The position numbers were made by a program, and so were the translations under genes. From NCBI RefSeq assembly GCF_000775915.1, contig NZ_BBLT01000004.1, positions 62,001-126,000 on the forward strand: a DNA stretch of 64,000 nt, read 5' to 3'. The notes below the pieces were generated by a model. The model was not told the DNA's origin. It ran no database searches and was given only the letters and a program-made list of their open reading frames with translations. This document shows, piece by piece, positions 27,513-36,491 of this stretch (position 1 is its first letter; each line of letters starts with the position of its first letter). The stretch is from Sporocytophaga myxococcoides. Lineage in GTDB: Bacteria; Bacteroidota; Bacteroidia; Cytophagales; Cytophagaceae.

Positions 27513-28859
27513 ATGTTTAATAAAATATTAATAGCAAACAGAGGCGAAATTGCTATGCGTGTAATTCGCGCTTGCAAGGAAATGAAAATTAAAACTGTTG
27601 CTATATACTCAACTGCTGACAAAGACAGCTTGCACGTTCGATTTGCTGATGAAGCGGTTTGTATCGGTGCTGCACCCTCATCCAAATCATATTTAAGTAT
27701 TCCCAATATCATTGCTGCTGCTGAAATTACAAATGCAGACGCTATTCATCCAGGCTATGGCTTCCTCTCTGAAAATGCTGAATTTTCAAAAATATGTGAA
27801 GACTATGGCATTAAATTTATTGGCGCCAGCGCTGCCATGATCAATGCAATGGGTGATAAGTCTTCAGCTAAAGCTACAATGAAAAAAGCTGGCGTACCTA
27901 CTATCCCTGGATCTGAGGGCTTGCTGGAATCCATGGATGAAGGTATTAAACTTGCCAACAAGATAAAGTATCCTGTAATCCTTAAAGCTACAGCAGGTGG
28001 CGGTGGAAGAGGTATGCGTATTGTTCGCAATGACGCAGAATTCAAAAAAGCCTGGGTAGATGCGAAAACTGAAGCAGGTGCTGCTTTTGGTAACGACGGG
28101 CTTTATCTTGAAAAATTTATTGAAGAGCCAAGACATATAGAAATACAAATACTTGGAGACAGATACGGTAAAGCTATCCACCTTTCCGAAAGAGATTGTT
28201 CTATACAAAGAAGACATCAAAAGCTTGTAGAAGAAACACCTTCACCGGTTATCACTGAAAGACTAAGAACTAAAATGGGGGAGGCTGCTGTAAAAGGCGC
28301 CAAAGCTATTAAATATGAAGGTGCCGGAACTATTGAATTCCTTGTAGACAAAAACGGTGACTTCTATTTCATGGAAATGAATACCCGTATCCAGGTAGAG
28401 CATACTATTACTGAAGAAGTAACCGGTGTTGACCTGGTGAAAGAGCAAATTAAAGTAGCAGCTGGTGGCGCCATTCCAAATAAGAACTTTATTCCTGGAA
28501 GGTACTCAATAGAATGTCGTATCAACGCAGAAGATCCAGCTAATGGCTTCAGACCTAATCCTGGTAAAATTACAAACTTCCACCTTCCCGGCGGATATGG
28601 TGTAAGGGTTGATACTCATTGCTACAATGGATATACCATTCCTCCAAACTACGACTCAATGATCGGAAAGCTTATTGCAAGCGGTTCTACAAGAGAAGAG
28701 GCTTTGGCCAGAATGAAAAGGGCTTTGGAGGAATTTGTTATTGAAGGTGTTAAAACAACAATTCCATTCCATATTAAATTAATGGAAGACCCTCAGTTCC
28801 AATCCGGTAAATTCAATACTGCATTTCTTGAATCATTCGACTTTTCAAAACTGAAATAA
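27513..28859 (+). CDS. accC: acetyl-CoA carboxylase biotin carboxylase subunit
   Basis: ATP-dependent carboxylation of the biotin on AccB. The 448-residue sequence has [17 protein letters not shown] at the start, the ATP-grasp glycine loop [39 protein letters not shown], and [15 protein letters not shown] with the metal-binding Glu residues. All active-site elements are present. Confidence 0.97.
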   Translation: MFNKILIANRGEIAMRVIRACKEMKIKTVAIYSTADKDSLHVRFADEAVCIGAAPSSKSYLSIPNIIAAAEITNADAIHPGYGFLSENAEFSKICEDYGIKFIGASAAMINAMGDKSSAKATMKKAGVPTIPGSEGLLESMDEGIKLANKIKYPVILKATAGGGGRGMRIVRNDAEFKKAWVDAKTEAGAAFGNDGLYLEKFIEEPRHIEIQILGDRYGKAIHLSERDCSIQRRHQKLVEETPSPVITERLRTKMGEAAVKGAKAIKYEGAGTIEFLVDKNGDFYFMEMNTRIQVEHTITEEVTGVDLVKEQIKVAAGGAIPNKNFIPGRYSIECRINAEDPANGFRPNPGKITNFHLPGGYGVRVDTHCYNGYTIPPNYDSMIGKLIASGSTREEALARMKRALEEFVIEGVKTTIPFHIKLMEDPQFQSGKFNTAFLESFDFSKLK

Positions 28860-28875
28860 AAAATAAGATAAAAAG

Positions 28876-28897
28876 AAAGCTGCTCCAAAGCAGCTTT
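28876..28897 (+). terminator. intrinsic terminator of the lipid-synthesis operon
   Basis: A 9-bp perfect stem (28876-28884 with 28889-28897) with a CCAA loop, followed by a T-rich tail, 16 bp past the accC stop. Confidence 0.88.
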
Positions 28898-28952
28898 TCT
28901 TTTTAAGGTTACATTCATTCTTAAGAAGGTATTTACAATAAATTTTGCCCCC

Positions 28953-29669
28953 ATGAAAGCCACTCAAAGCTTCAATTTCTTAAGACTTTTTTTTTCATTT
29001 TCTCTGATTTTTATTGCTCTTAATGCGCAATCTCAAGACTCCCCAAAACATTTTATTGAGGCTGGCATCAGCCCAAGTTCCTACAGAGGAGACCTCAATA
29101 ATTCTTTTCAGCAGTGGACTGCTTTATATAATGCCGGTATTAAATTCTATAAGAAAAAAAGAATCAATGGTGGTATAAATATTTTTGTGGGAAATATCAT
29201 GGGACAAAATGGGAAGTATGAATTTAACCCAGATTTGAACCCATCCCCCACTCCCAATACCTATTTCAAAACTAATGTAATTGGTGTAAATTATGATTTG
29301 CAGCTCAATTTAATAAAAAGGAAATGGGGATGCATTTTTATAAGTCAGGGTATTGGTCTTATGCGATTTACGCCAAAAGATCAGAATAATGACAAACTTC
29401 AAACAAAACTAAGTACAAGGGCAAAAGGAGAAGATTATAACAATGTAACATTTGTCTTTCCCACTAAAGCAGGTGTTATGTTTTTCCTTCCATCTTGGTA
29501 CGCCATTGGATTACAAGCAGGTTACTTAAACCCTACTTCTGATTATCTTGATAATATCAGCAATTGGGGAATAAAAAAGAAAAAGGATAATATCCTCACG
29601 GTAAAGTTTAGCGTATTTATTCCATTAAATACAAATAAAACCGTAACCTCTCCGGATACTTCAAAATAA
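28953..29669 (+). CDS. outer-membrane beta-barrel-like protein, unknown function
   Basis: 238 residues. A signal peptide (about 1-27, ending NAQSQ) is followed by FIEAGISPSSYRGDLN and alternating hydrophobic strands ending in an aromatic-rich C-terminus (ILTVKFSVFIPL). This fits the DUF6089-like small barrel proteins of Bacteroidota, but I am not certain of the family. There are few charged cores and no catalytic motif. The ATG is only 6 bp after an AAATTTTG sequence resembling a -7 box, so the transcript may be nearly leaderless. Confidence 0.6.
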   Translation: MKATQSFNFLRLFFSFSLIFIALNAQSQDSPKHFIEAGISPSSYRGDLNNSFQQWTALYNAGIKFYKKKRINGGINIFVGNIMGQNGKYEFNPDLNPSPTPNTYFKTNVIGVNYDLQLNLIKRKWGCIFISQGIGLMRFTPKDQNNDKLQTKLSTRAKGEDYNNVTFVFPTKAGVMFFLPSWYAIGLQAGYLNPTSDYLDNISNWGIKKKKDNILTVKFSVFIPLNTNKTVTSPDTSK

Positions 29670-29682
29670 TAAAATCGTAAAG

Positions 29683-29940
29683 TTGGAATATTTATTAAAT
29701 TTAACCGGTTGGATTGGTGCTATAGAAGTATTGATTGCTTATTTTCTTATTTCCACGAATAGAGTTACTTCGGAAAAATTCTCATATCAGCTGCTCAACG
29801 CGACGGGTGCTGTATTCTTGATCATAAACACCATATACCTGAAAGCTTATCCCTCTGCCTTTGTAAATATCATTTGGACAGCTGTTGCACTTTTCAATAT
29901 GGTAAAATCAAAAGCGAGTGACAAATCAGAAATTCGCTAG
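29683..29940 (+). CDS. small membrane protein, CBU_0592-like family
   Basis: 85 residues with three predicted helices. [42 protein letters not shown] and [13 protein letters not shown] closely follow the CBU_0592 family pattern (a paired GWIG...AY and YQLLN...G motif). Function unknown. It begins with TTG 13 bp after the barrel protein and ends in a 4-bp overlap with the convergent DUF3109 gene. Confidence 0.75.
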   Translation: MEYLLNLTGWIGAIEVLIAYFLISTNRVTSEKFSYQLLNATGAVFLIINTIYLKAYPSAFVNIIWTAVALFNMVKSKASDKSEIR

Positions 29941-30497
29941 ATTTTCTCTATAGTTTTCACCAACGAGTTATACCAATCCTCTCCATATTTTCTGATCAAT
30001 GGATCTTTTAAAAATTTGTATATAGGAACCTGTAATGACTCTCCATTGCTGCATGCGGGGCTACAGATATTCCACCTGTCATAGTTTAATGCGTCATAAT
30101 GTTCATACTTGCTAATTCTTATAGGATACAAGTGGCATGAAATTGGTTTTTTATAATCAATCTTTCCCATTAAGTATGCCTTTTCAATACCACACTTAAG
30201 AATTCCCTTTTCATAAATAGCATAGGCACACTCCCTGTTTTTAATAGTTGGTGTGGTAAGATCTCCGTCACTATCAATGACTGTCAACCCCTGCTCTTCA
30301 ATTGCCTTTATTCCTTCTGCTGACAAATATGGTTTTACCTTATCGTAAATCTCTTCCAGGATCATCCCTTCATCCTCTTCCAATGGGGCGCCTGCATCAC
30401 CTTCTACACAACAGGCTCCCTTACATTTAATTAAATCACAGACAAAAAATTTATCTGCGATATCGTCGCTAATTACCGTTTTTCCCTGTACTATCAC
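29937..30497 (-). CDS. DUF3109 cysteine-rich protein
   Basis: 186 residues. The N-terminus has [20 protein letters not shown], and further Cys lie in [27 protein letters not shown] and [11 protein letters not shown]. This is the DUF3109 pattern, related to YkgJ-type proteins thought to bind zinc or an Fe-S cluster. It is soluble, with no signal peptide. Its physiological role is unknown. It is transcribed alone. Confidence 0.85.
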   Translation of the reverse strand: MIVQGKTVISDDIADKFFVCDLIKCKGACCVEGDAGAPLEEDEGMILEEIYDKVKPYLSAEGIKAIEEQGLTVIDSDGDLTTPTIKNRECAYAIYEKGILKCGIEKAYLMGKIDYKKPISCHLYPIRISKYEHYDALNYDRWNICSPACSNGESLQVPIYKFLKDPLIRKYGEDWYNSLVKTIEKI

Positions 30498-31041
30498 TTG
30501 ATTTTCTTTTTAACTCCAACTGTTTTTCTAGTTGAAGAATTCAAAATTAAAAAATTATTCCCCAAAAACTCTATTCCCAATTACTCATCCTGATATTTTG
30601 CCAATATTAAAATAAAAGGGGAATCTTTACTTCTTTTAAAACACCTAATAACACCTCAAAATCAACTAATTACAAATATAATTCCTAGACGGTTATATTT
30701 GCTGTATTACATTAAAAAATATGGAGTTGTTTTTTTAAAAAACATGAGGGCAACTTAATACTGATTATCAGTCAATTATACAATAATAAAAAAACATCTT
30801 GTCCCTTTTGAATAGAAGATCTAAGAAACCATTCTATTTCAGGAGATGTTCCTTATTAGATTAGAAAAGTCTGGAATTAAAAGAATATCTATTTTCTATT
30901 CCTAAATTTTAAAAATTATCAATTCAATTCCTCCTGATATCCATCTCCGGATTCAAAAATATAAGTTTTTCAGAATTCAAACTTTAAATGGGATTTGAAG
31001 AGAAATATATTGTAAATTGCAAACTAGATTAGCAAGCCCAA
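30498..31041. other. 544-bp spacer between DUF3109 and pcrA, no gene seen
   Basis: A/T-rich, with frequent stops in all frames. It carries the promoters of two divergent genes. A weak match TTTG (30994-30997) with TAAATTGC (31013-31020, 15-bp spacer) precedes pcrA by about 20 bp. I see no RNA gene or repeat. Confidence 0.45.
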
Positions 31042-33300
31042 ATGGATTACATAGAAAGCCTTAATCCCTCCCAAAAAGACGCTGTTATTAATACTGAAGG
31101 CCCAAGCATGATTATTGCTGGTGCCGGATCTGGGAAAACCAGAGTATTAACCTTCAGGATCGCCAACCTTATACAAAAAGGAGTAGATCCTTTCAATATT
31201 CTAGCCCTTACCTTTACCAATAAAGCCGCAAAGGAAATGCGGGAAAGGATCGAAAAGGTTGTAGGTCCGGAAGCCAGAGGACTTTGGATGGGAACTTTTC
31301 ACTCTGTATTTGCCCGAATATTAAGAGCTGAAGCAGAAAAAATAGGTTATACCAGCAATTTTACCATCTATGATACAGACGATTCCAAAACACTAATTAA
31401 ACAAATTGTCAAAGAGCAATACCTTGACGAGAAACTTTATAAACCTAGCACTGTTTTAGCCAGAATTTCAGGAGCCAAAAACCGTCTGATCTCTGCTCAG
31501 GAATACCTCAACAACCCTCATTTCATGGCGGATGACGCTTCGGCCATGAGGCCTGAAATGGGGAAATTGTACAAACTATATCAGGACAGATGCTTCAAAG
31601 CTGGAGCAATGGATTTTGACGACTTGCTTTTTAACACCAACATTCTGTTTAAAAATCATATTGATGTAGTTAACAAATACCAGAACATATTCAAATATGT
31701 GCTGGTAGACGAGTTTCAGGATACCAACCTTAGCCAGTATAGCATTACAAAAAAGCTTTCGGCAAAAAACCGTAACATCTGTGTAGTAGGAGATGATGCT
31801 CAAAGTATATATGCATTTCGTGGGGCAGACATTCAGAATATCCTGAACTTTGAAAAAGATTATCCGGAATTGCAGGTCTATAAACTGGAACAAAACTACA
31901 GGTCTACTAAAGTTATTGTTAATGCTGCAAACTCGGTAATAGGCAAAAACAAAGCACAGCTTAAGAAAAACGTTTTTACAGAAAACGAAACCGGTAAGCT
32001 GATAGAAATAATCAAGGCTACGTCTGACAATGAAGAAGGACGAATGGTTGCCACAGCTATTTTTGAAGAAAAAATGGCTCACCAGTTAAAGAATAAAGAC
32101 TTTGCTATCCTCTACAGAACTAACTCACAATCAAGAGCATTTGAAGAAGCACTGAGAAGAATGAACCTTAAATACAAGGTAATTGGAGGCTTATCTTTCT
32201 ATCAGAGAAAAGAAATTAAAGACCTTGTTGCTTATTTAAGGTTTACCCTTAACCCTAATGATGAACAAGCTTTAAGAAGGATTATCAATTATCCTAAGAG
32301 AGGAATCGGTGATACTACGGTATCCAAACTATTGGTTACTGCCGAAGAGCAAGGCGCCCCACTTTGGGATGTATTAAATAACGTACATTCAGTTATACCA
32401 GGAAGGGCTGCAGCAGCTATTGAGGGTTTCGTAGTACAAATTAAAAACTACATGCGCCTTGCTGAAAACAAGGACGCCTTTGAAACTGCTATTGAAGTAG
32501 CTCAGTCTTCAGGAATACTGAAAGAATTGTATGAAGATAAAACTGTTGAAGGGCTAAGCAGGTATGAAAACGTTCAGGAACTTTTGAATGGTATTAAAGA
32601 ATTTGTAGACAACCCTAATATTGAGGATAAAAAGCTTGGTTCTTTCTTGCAGGAAATATCTCTTCTGACAGATATTGAAGAAGAAAAGGACAAAGATAAT
32701 GACTACATTGTGCTTATGACCATTCACTCAGCCAAAGGACTTGAGTTTAAGAGCGTATATATAGTAGGAATGGAAGAAGAATTGTTTCCTTCCCAGATGA
32801 TGTTGAGCAGCAGAGCAGACTTGGAAGAAGAAAGGAGATTATTCTACGTAGCAATCACACGTGCACAAAGTAATCTTTGCCTTTCTTTCGCAGCTACTAG
32901 ATATCGGTTCGGGCGATTAAAAGAATGCGAACCCAGCAGATTCTTAAATGAATTAGACCCTCAATACCTGAATATCAGCAGAAGAGCAAGACCAGAACCT
33001 GCTGCTACTCCGGCAGCAGCAACTTCTTCTTCTCCTCAGGTAATAAAAGCTAAACCAAAAACCGCTTCACCTGTTTTAAGTAAACCAAAGAGTAACTATG
33101 TCCCCTCTCCGGATTTTAAACCAAGTGATACTTCACTGTTAAAACCAGGAATGAGAGTAGAACACCTCAAATTTGGATATGGAACGGTAAAAGCAATGGA
33201 TATATCCGGCACCGACCGAAAAGCTATTATCGAATTTAACGATCATGGAGAAAAAACATTGATTTTGAGTTTCGCTAAACTAAAAATTCACACTACATAA
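31042..33300 (+). CDS. pcrA: ATP-dependent DNA helicase PcrA/UvrD
   Basis: A 752-residue superfamily 1 3'-5' helicase for nucleotide-excision and mismatch repair and for clearing stalled forks. Motif I is GAGSGKT (27-33). Motif Ia region is LALTFTNKAAKEMRER. Motif II is VDEFQDTN (about 221-228). Motif III is GDDAQSIYAFRGAD. Motif IV is LEQNYRST. Motif V is TIHSAKGLEFKSVY. Motif VI is VAITRAQ. A Pro/Ala linker (about 660-700) leads to the C-terminal Tudor-like domain GMRVEHLKFGYGTVKAMD, which contacts RNA polymerase in PcrA. Confidence 0.95.
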   Translation: MDYIESLNPSQKDAVINTEGPSMIIAGAGSGKTRVLTFRIANLIQKGVDPFNILALTFTNKAAKEMRERIEKVVGPEARGLWMGTFHSVFARILRAEAEKIGYTSNFTIYDTDDSKTLIKQIVKEQYLDEKLYKPSTVLARISGAKNRLISAQEYLNNPHFMADDASAMRPEMGKLYKLYQDRCFKAGAMDFDDLLFNTNILFKNHIDVVNKYQNIFKYVLVDEFQDTNLSQYSITKKLSAKNRNICVVGDDAQSIYAFRGADIQNILNFEKDYPELQVYKLEQNYRSTKVIVNAANSVIGKNKAQLKKNVFTENETGKLIEIIKATSDNEEGRMVATAIFEEKMAHQLKNKDFAILYRTNSQSRAFEEALRRMNLKYKVIGGLSFYQRKEIKDLVAYLRFTLNPNDEQALRRIINYPKRGIGDTTVSKLLVTAEEQGAPLWDVLNNVHSVIPGRAAAAIEGFVVQIKNYMRLAENKDAFETAIEVAQSSGILKELYEDKTVEGLSRYENVQELLNGIKEFVDNPNIEDKKLGSFLQEISLLTDIEEEKDKDNDYIVLMTIHSAKGLEFKSVYIVGMEEELFPSQMMLSSRADLEEERRLFYVAITRAQSNLCLSFAATRYRFGRLKECEPSRFLNELDPQYLNISRRARPEPAATPAAATSSSPQVIKAKPKTASPVLSKPKSNYVPSPDFKPSDTSLLKPGMRVEHLKFGYGTVKAMDISGTDRKAIIEFNDHGEKTLILSFAKLKIHTT

Positions 33301-33338
33301 TTATTAATATTTTTAAGCACGCAATCTAACACTACATT

Positions 33339-34070
33339 ATGGAGATACCAGATCCTTCAACAGGCATTGTTTTAAAAGAATACGGAAGAAATATTCAAAA
33401 GCTTGTTGATTTTGTGATAAGCATACCAGACCGCGAAGAGAGAGGACGTTATGCGAAAACGCTTATCGAGCTAATGAAACAGATTAATCCAAACATGAGA
33501 GATACCCAGGATTTCGGAAAGCTCTGGGACCACCTTTATATCATGTCTGATTTTAAACTCGATGTAGAAACCCCTTTCCCTATGCCGGAGAAATCATTGC
33601 TTGGGAAAAAACCAATGACCGTTGGCTATAATAATAATTTGCTTTATTATAAACATTACGGAAAAAATATAGAATTGCTTATAGCGAAAGCTTTGCAACT
33701 GGAAGATAAAGACGAACAAGAAGCTGCTATAATATATATAGGTAAGCTTATGAAGAGATTTTATCAGACCTGGAATAAGGAAAACATTACCGACGATATC
33801 ATCATTGAACAACTTATAACAATGTCCAAGAATAAGTTGCCTATCAATGCCGAAAAAATTAAAGCTAATAATCTTTTCGATTCTCAGGTTAAAGAAATGC
33901 GTGAGCCGAAAAACAGCAGCCAAAGTGGAGGCGGTTCCAATGGTAATGGATACAAAAGAGAATTCCGTAGCAGAGATAGCAACAGTAGAGACAACAGCAG
34001 AGAATACAGGGACAACAGAGGAGATAACAGAGACAATAAATACTCTAAGGATAAAAGAAGAAAAAACTAA
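33339..34070 (+). CDS. DUF4290 protein with Arg/Asp-rich tail
   Basis: 243 residues, soluble. The N-terminal about 180 residues (GIVLKEYGRNIQKLVDFVI, then MKQINPNMRDTQDFGKLWDHL) are the Bacteroidota DUF4290 domain, which usually precedes murA. The last 55 residues are low complexity: Gly/Ser, then repeated Arg, Asp, Asn and Ser (SRDNSREYRDNRGDNRD), resembling the RGG/RD tails of RNA-binding proteins. Function unknown. It is 3 bp upstream of murA, so almost surely cotranslated. Confidence 0.85.
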   Translation: MEIPDPSTGIVLKEYGRNIQKLVDFVISIPDREERGRYAKTLIELMKQINPNMRDTQDFGKLWDHLYIMSDFKLDVETPFPMPEKSLLGKKPMTVGYNNNLLYYKHYGKNIELLIAKALQLEDKDEQEAAIIYIGKLMKRFYQTWNKENITDDIIIEQLITMSKNKLPINAEKIKANNLFDSQVKEMREPKNSSQSGGGSNGNGYKREFRSRDSNSRDNSREYRDNRGDNRDNKYSKDKRRKN

Positions 34071-34073
34071 GGA

Positions 34074-35381
34074 ATGGCTTCATTTGAAATTATCGGTGGT
34101 AAACGTCTTAAAGGAGACATTTATCCTCAGGGAGCAAAAAACGAAGCGCTTCAGATCCTTTGTGCTGTTTTATTAACTCCGGAACCTGTTACTATTCATA
34201 ATGTACCGGACATTATTGATGTTAACAAACTTATTGAATTGTTAAAAGATTTTGGTGTAAAAGTAGAAAAGACTGGAGAATCCACTTATCTGTTTGAAGC
34301 CAAAAATGTAAATATTGCCTTTTTAGAAACTGATTCTTTTAAAAAGAAAGCTGCAGCGCTAAGAGGCTCCATAATGATCCTTGGTCCGCTATTAGCAAGA
34401 TTTGGGAAAGCCAAAATGCCCAAGCCGGGAGGTGATAAAATCGGACGCCGCAGACTAGATACCCACTTTCTGGGTTTTGAACAATTAGGTGCAAAATTCT
34501 CCTATGATTCCGGAGATAGTTTTTATCAAATTGATGCAAGTAATCTAAAAGGATGCTATATGCTCCTTGACGAAGCATCCGTAACAGGAACTGCCAACGT
34601 TGTGATGGCTGCTGTTCTTGCCAAAGGCAAAACCACCATATACAATGCAGCCTGCGAACCATACCTGCAACAGCTATGCTCTATGCTAAACCGCATGGGT
34701 GCGAAAATCAGCGGTATCGGTTCCAATCTTCTTACTATAGAAGGTGTGGATTCTTTAGGAGGTACTGCACATACTATACTTCCAGATATGATCGAAATAG
34801 GAAGTTTTATCGGTATGGCAGGAATGACCAGTTCTGAAGTCACAATAAAGAATTGCAGAATTGATATGTTGGGAATTATCCCGACCATATTCAGACGACT
34901 TGGTATTAAAATGGAATTCAGAGGGGATGATATTCATATCCCTTCTCAGGATAGCTATGAAATAGAAACATTTATTGATGGCTCTATACTTACAATATCT
35001 GATGCAATTTGGCCAGGATTTACACCTGACCTTATGAGTATTGCATTGGTTGTGGCTACCCAGGCAAAAGGTTCTGCACTGATACATCAGAAAATGTTTG
35101 AAAGCAGACTTTTCTTTGTTGACAAACTGATAGATATGGGAGCACAGATAATTCTATGCGATCCACACAGGGCTACAGTAATTGGGCTTAATAAACAAAT
35201 TCCTCTTCGAGGAATACAGATGACATCTCCTGATATCAGAGCTGGAGTGGCTTTATTGATCGCTGCTTTATCTGCCAATGGCAAAAGTACTATACACAAT
35301 ATAGAACAAATAGACAGAGGTTATCAGAATATTGATACCAGGCTGAATGCACTTGGAGCTGAAATAAGAAGAATTTCTTAA
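34074..35381 (+). CDS. murA: UDP-N-acetylglucosamine 1-carboxyvinyltransferase MurA
   Basis: First committed step of peptidoglycan synthesis, adding enolpyruvate from PEP to UDP-GlcNAc. The 435-residue EPSP-synthase fold has AKNEALQILCAVLL (catalytic Lys22/Asn23), LRGSIMILGPLLARFGKAKMP, and DGSILTISDAIWPGFTPDLM. The active-site loop reads PKPGGDKIGRRRLDTH: Asp121 occupies the place of the usual Cys115 that fosfomycin alkylates. Such C-to-D MurA enzymes are active but intrinsically fosfomycin-insensitive. Confidence 0.95.
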   Translation: MASFEIIGGKRLKGDIYPQGAKNEALQILCAVLLTPEPVTIHNVPDIIDVNKLIELLKDFGVKVEKTGESTYLFEAKNVNIAFLETDSFKKKAAALRGSIMILGPLLARFGKAKMPKPGGDKIGRRRLDTHFLGFEQLGAKFSYDSGDSFYQIDASNLKGCYMLLDEASVTGTANVVMAAVLAKGKTTIYNAACEPYLQQLCSMLNRMGAKISGIGSNLLTIEGVDSLGGTAHTILPDMIEIGSFIGMAGMTSSEVTIKNCRIDMLGIIPTIFRRLGIKMEFRGDDIHIPSQDSYEIETFIDGSILTISDAIWPGFTPDLMSIALVVATQAKGSALIHQKMFESRLFFVDKLIDMGAQIILCDPHRATVIGLNKQIPLRGIQMTSPDIRAGVALLIAALSANGKSTIHNIEQIDRGYQNIDTRLNALGAEIRRIS

Positions 35382-35396
35382 ATAATCTTTTTGTAC

Positions 35397-35424
35397 AAAG
35401 GAGCCTTATTCCGGCTCCTTTTTT
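35397..35424 (+). terminator. intrinsic terminator of the pcrA-DUF4290-murA operon
   Basis: A 9-bp stem (35397-35405 with 35413-35421), a 7-nt loop and a T6 tract. The tract ends directly at the ATG of the next gene. Confidence 0.88.
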
Positions 35425-35688
35425 ATGAATGATATGGAAATCAAAAGCAATAAACTAAGGATTTTAATAGCCATCATACTTATTATTATTTCTTACGTTT
35501 ACTTCAGATTTATCAACTTTCTTCCGACCACTATATCCTATGTACTTTATTTTGCACTAATCCTCATTTCGATCATAATTGCCTTTATATCAAAGAGACG
35601 CGATGTTACCATTGGAATTTTATATGGTTTAACCTTTGTTCTGGTTTCTTTGATTTTTATCTTTACCTTTTTTACAGAAGAATTATAG
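35425..35688 (+). CDS. small three-helix membrane protein, unknown
   Basis: 87 residues with three hydrophobic helices (about 11-30, 35-53, 60-83) split by KRRD. No family recognised. The ATG touches the T tract of the murA terminator, so expression needs readthrough or a promoter inside the hairpin region; a second Met at codon 4 (35434) is an alternative start. It precedes yebC by 33 bp. Confidence 0.6.
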   Translation: MNDMEIKSNKLRILIAIILIIISYVYFRFINFLPTTISYVLYFALILISIIIAFISKRRDVTIGILYGLTFVLVSLIFIFTFFTEEL

Positions 35689-35721
35689 CAATAACTGATA
35701 TTATTTTAAAAGTATATTACA

Positions 35722-36432
35722 ATGGGAAGAGCATTTGAATTCCGGAAAGCCCGAAAAATGAAAAGATGGGGACAAATGGCGAAGACATTTACCAGAATCG
35801 GTAAAGACATTGCCATGGCTGTAAAATCTGGTGGCCCCGACCCTACTACCAACTCAAGACTCCGTGCTTTGATCCAGAATGCCAAAGCTGCAAACATGCC
35901 TAAAGACAATGTAGAAAGGGCGATAAAAAAGGCTTCTTCTAAAGAACAGGAAGATTATAAAGAAGTGGTATATGAAGGTTATGGTCCTTATGGAATTGCA
36001 ATTGTAGTTGAGACTGCCACTGATAACCCCACAAGAACCGTTGCCAGTGTCAGAAGCTATTTCACAAGAAGCGGCGGATCACTTGGTACTACGGGCTCTC
36101 TTGATTTCCTTTTTGAAAGAAAATGTATCTTTAAAATCAAAAGCAGAGAAGATATTGATATTGAAGAGCTGGAACTGGAACTGATTGACTTCGGTGCAGA
36201 TGAAATAGGTGCGGATGAGAATGAAATTGTTATATACGGCACATTTGATGCTTATGGGAAAATCCAGCAATTTCTTGAGGAAAAAGGTTATGAAGTGATT
36301 AGTTCTGACTTTGAAAGGATTCCTACAGATACCAAAGAATTAACAGAAGAACAGGAAGCAGAAATTGAAAAACTCCTTGGTAAATTTGAAGAGGATGATG
36401 ATGTTCAAAACGTTTTTCATAATATGAAATAA
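35722..36432 (+). CDS. yebC: YebC/PmpR family protein
   Basis: 236 residues. MGRAFEFRKARKMKRWGQMAKTF is the Bacteroidota variant of the YebC start, followed by DPTTNSRLRALIQNAKAANMPKDNVERAIKKA, YEGYGPYGIAIVVE and TDNPTRTVASVRSYF. YebC proteins were described as transcriptional regulators; recent work links them to relieving ribosome stalling at proline runs. Which applies here is not visible. Confidence 0.93.
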   Translation: MGRAFEFRKARKMKRWGQMAKTFTRIGKDIAMAVKSGGPDPTTNSRLRALIQNAKAANMPKDNVERAIKKASSKEQEDYKEVVYEGYGPYGIAIVVETATDNPTRTVASVRSYFTRSGGSLGTTGSLDFLFERKCIFKIKSREDIDIEELELELIDFGADEIGADENEIVIYGTFDAYGKIQQFLEEKGYEVISSDFERIPTDTKELTEEQEAEIEKLLGKFEEDDDVQNVFHNMK

Positions 36433-36437
36433 ATTAA

Positions 36438-36466
36438 AAAAGGCTGATCAGATTGACCAGCCTTTT
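36438..36466. terminator. bidirectional terminator between yebC and dnaN
   Basis: A 9-bp AAAAGGCTG/CAGCCTTTT stem (36438-36446 with 36458-36466), an 11-nt loop, and A- and T-rich flanks. It serves the convergent yebC and dnaN transcripts. Confidence 0.85.
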
Positions 36467-36491
36467 CTTTTATAACACTATTAACTCACAA

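Noticed and set aside
31576-32082. 168-codon open frame opposite pcrA
   Set aside because: Antisense to helicase motifs; composition is that of a shadow frame.
33960-34060. Short tandem repeat in the DUF4290 gene as a CRISPR or slipped repeat
   Set aside because: The repeated AGAGACAACAG-like units are in frame and code for the Arg/Asp-rich tail; there are no spacers of constant length.
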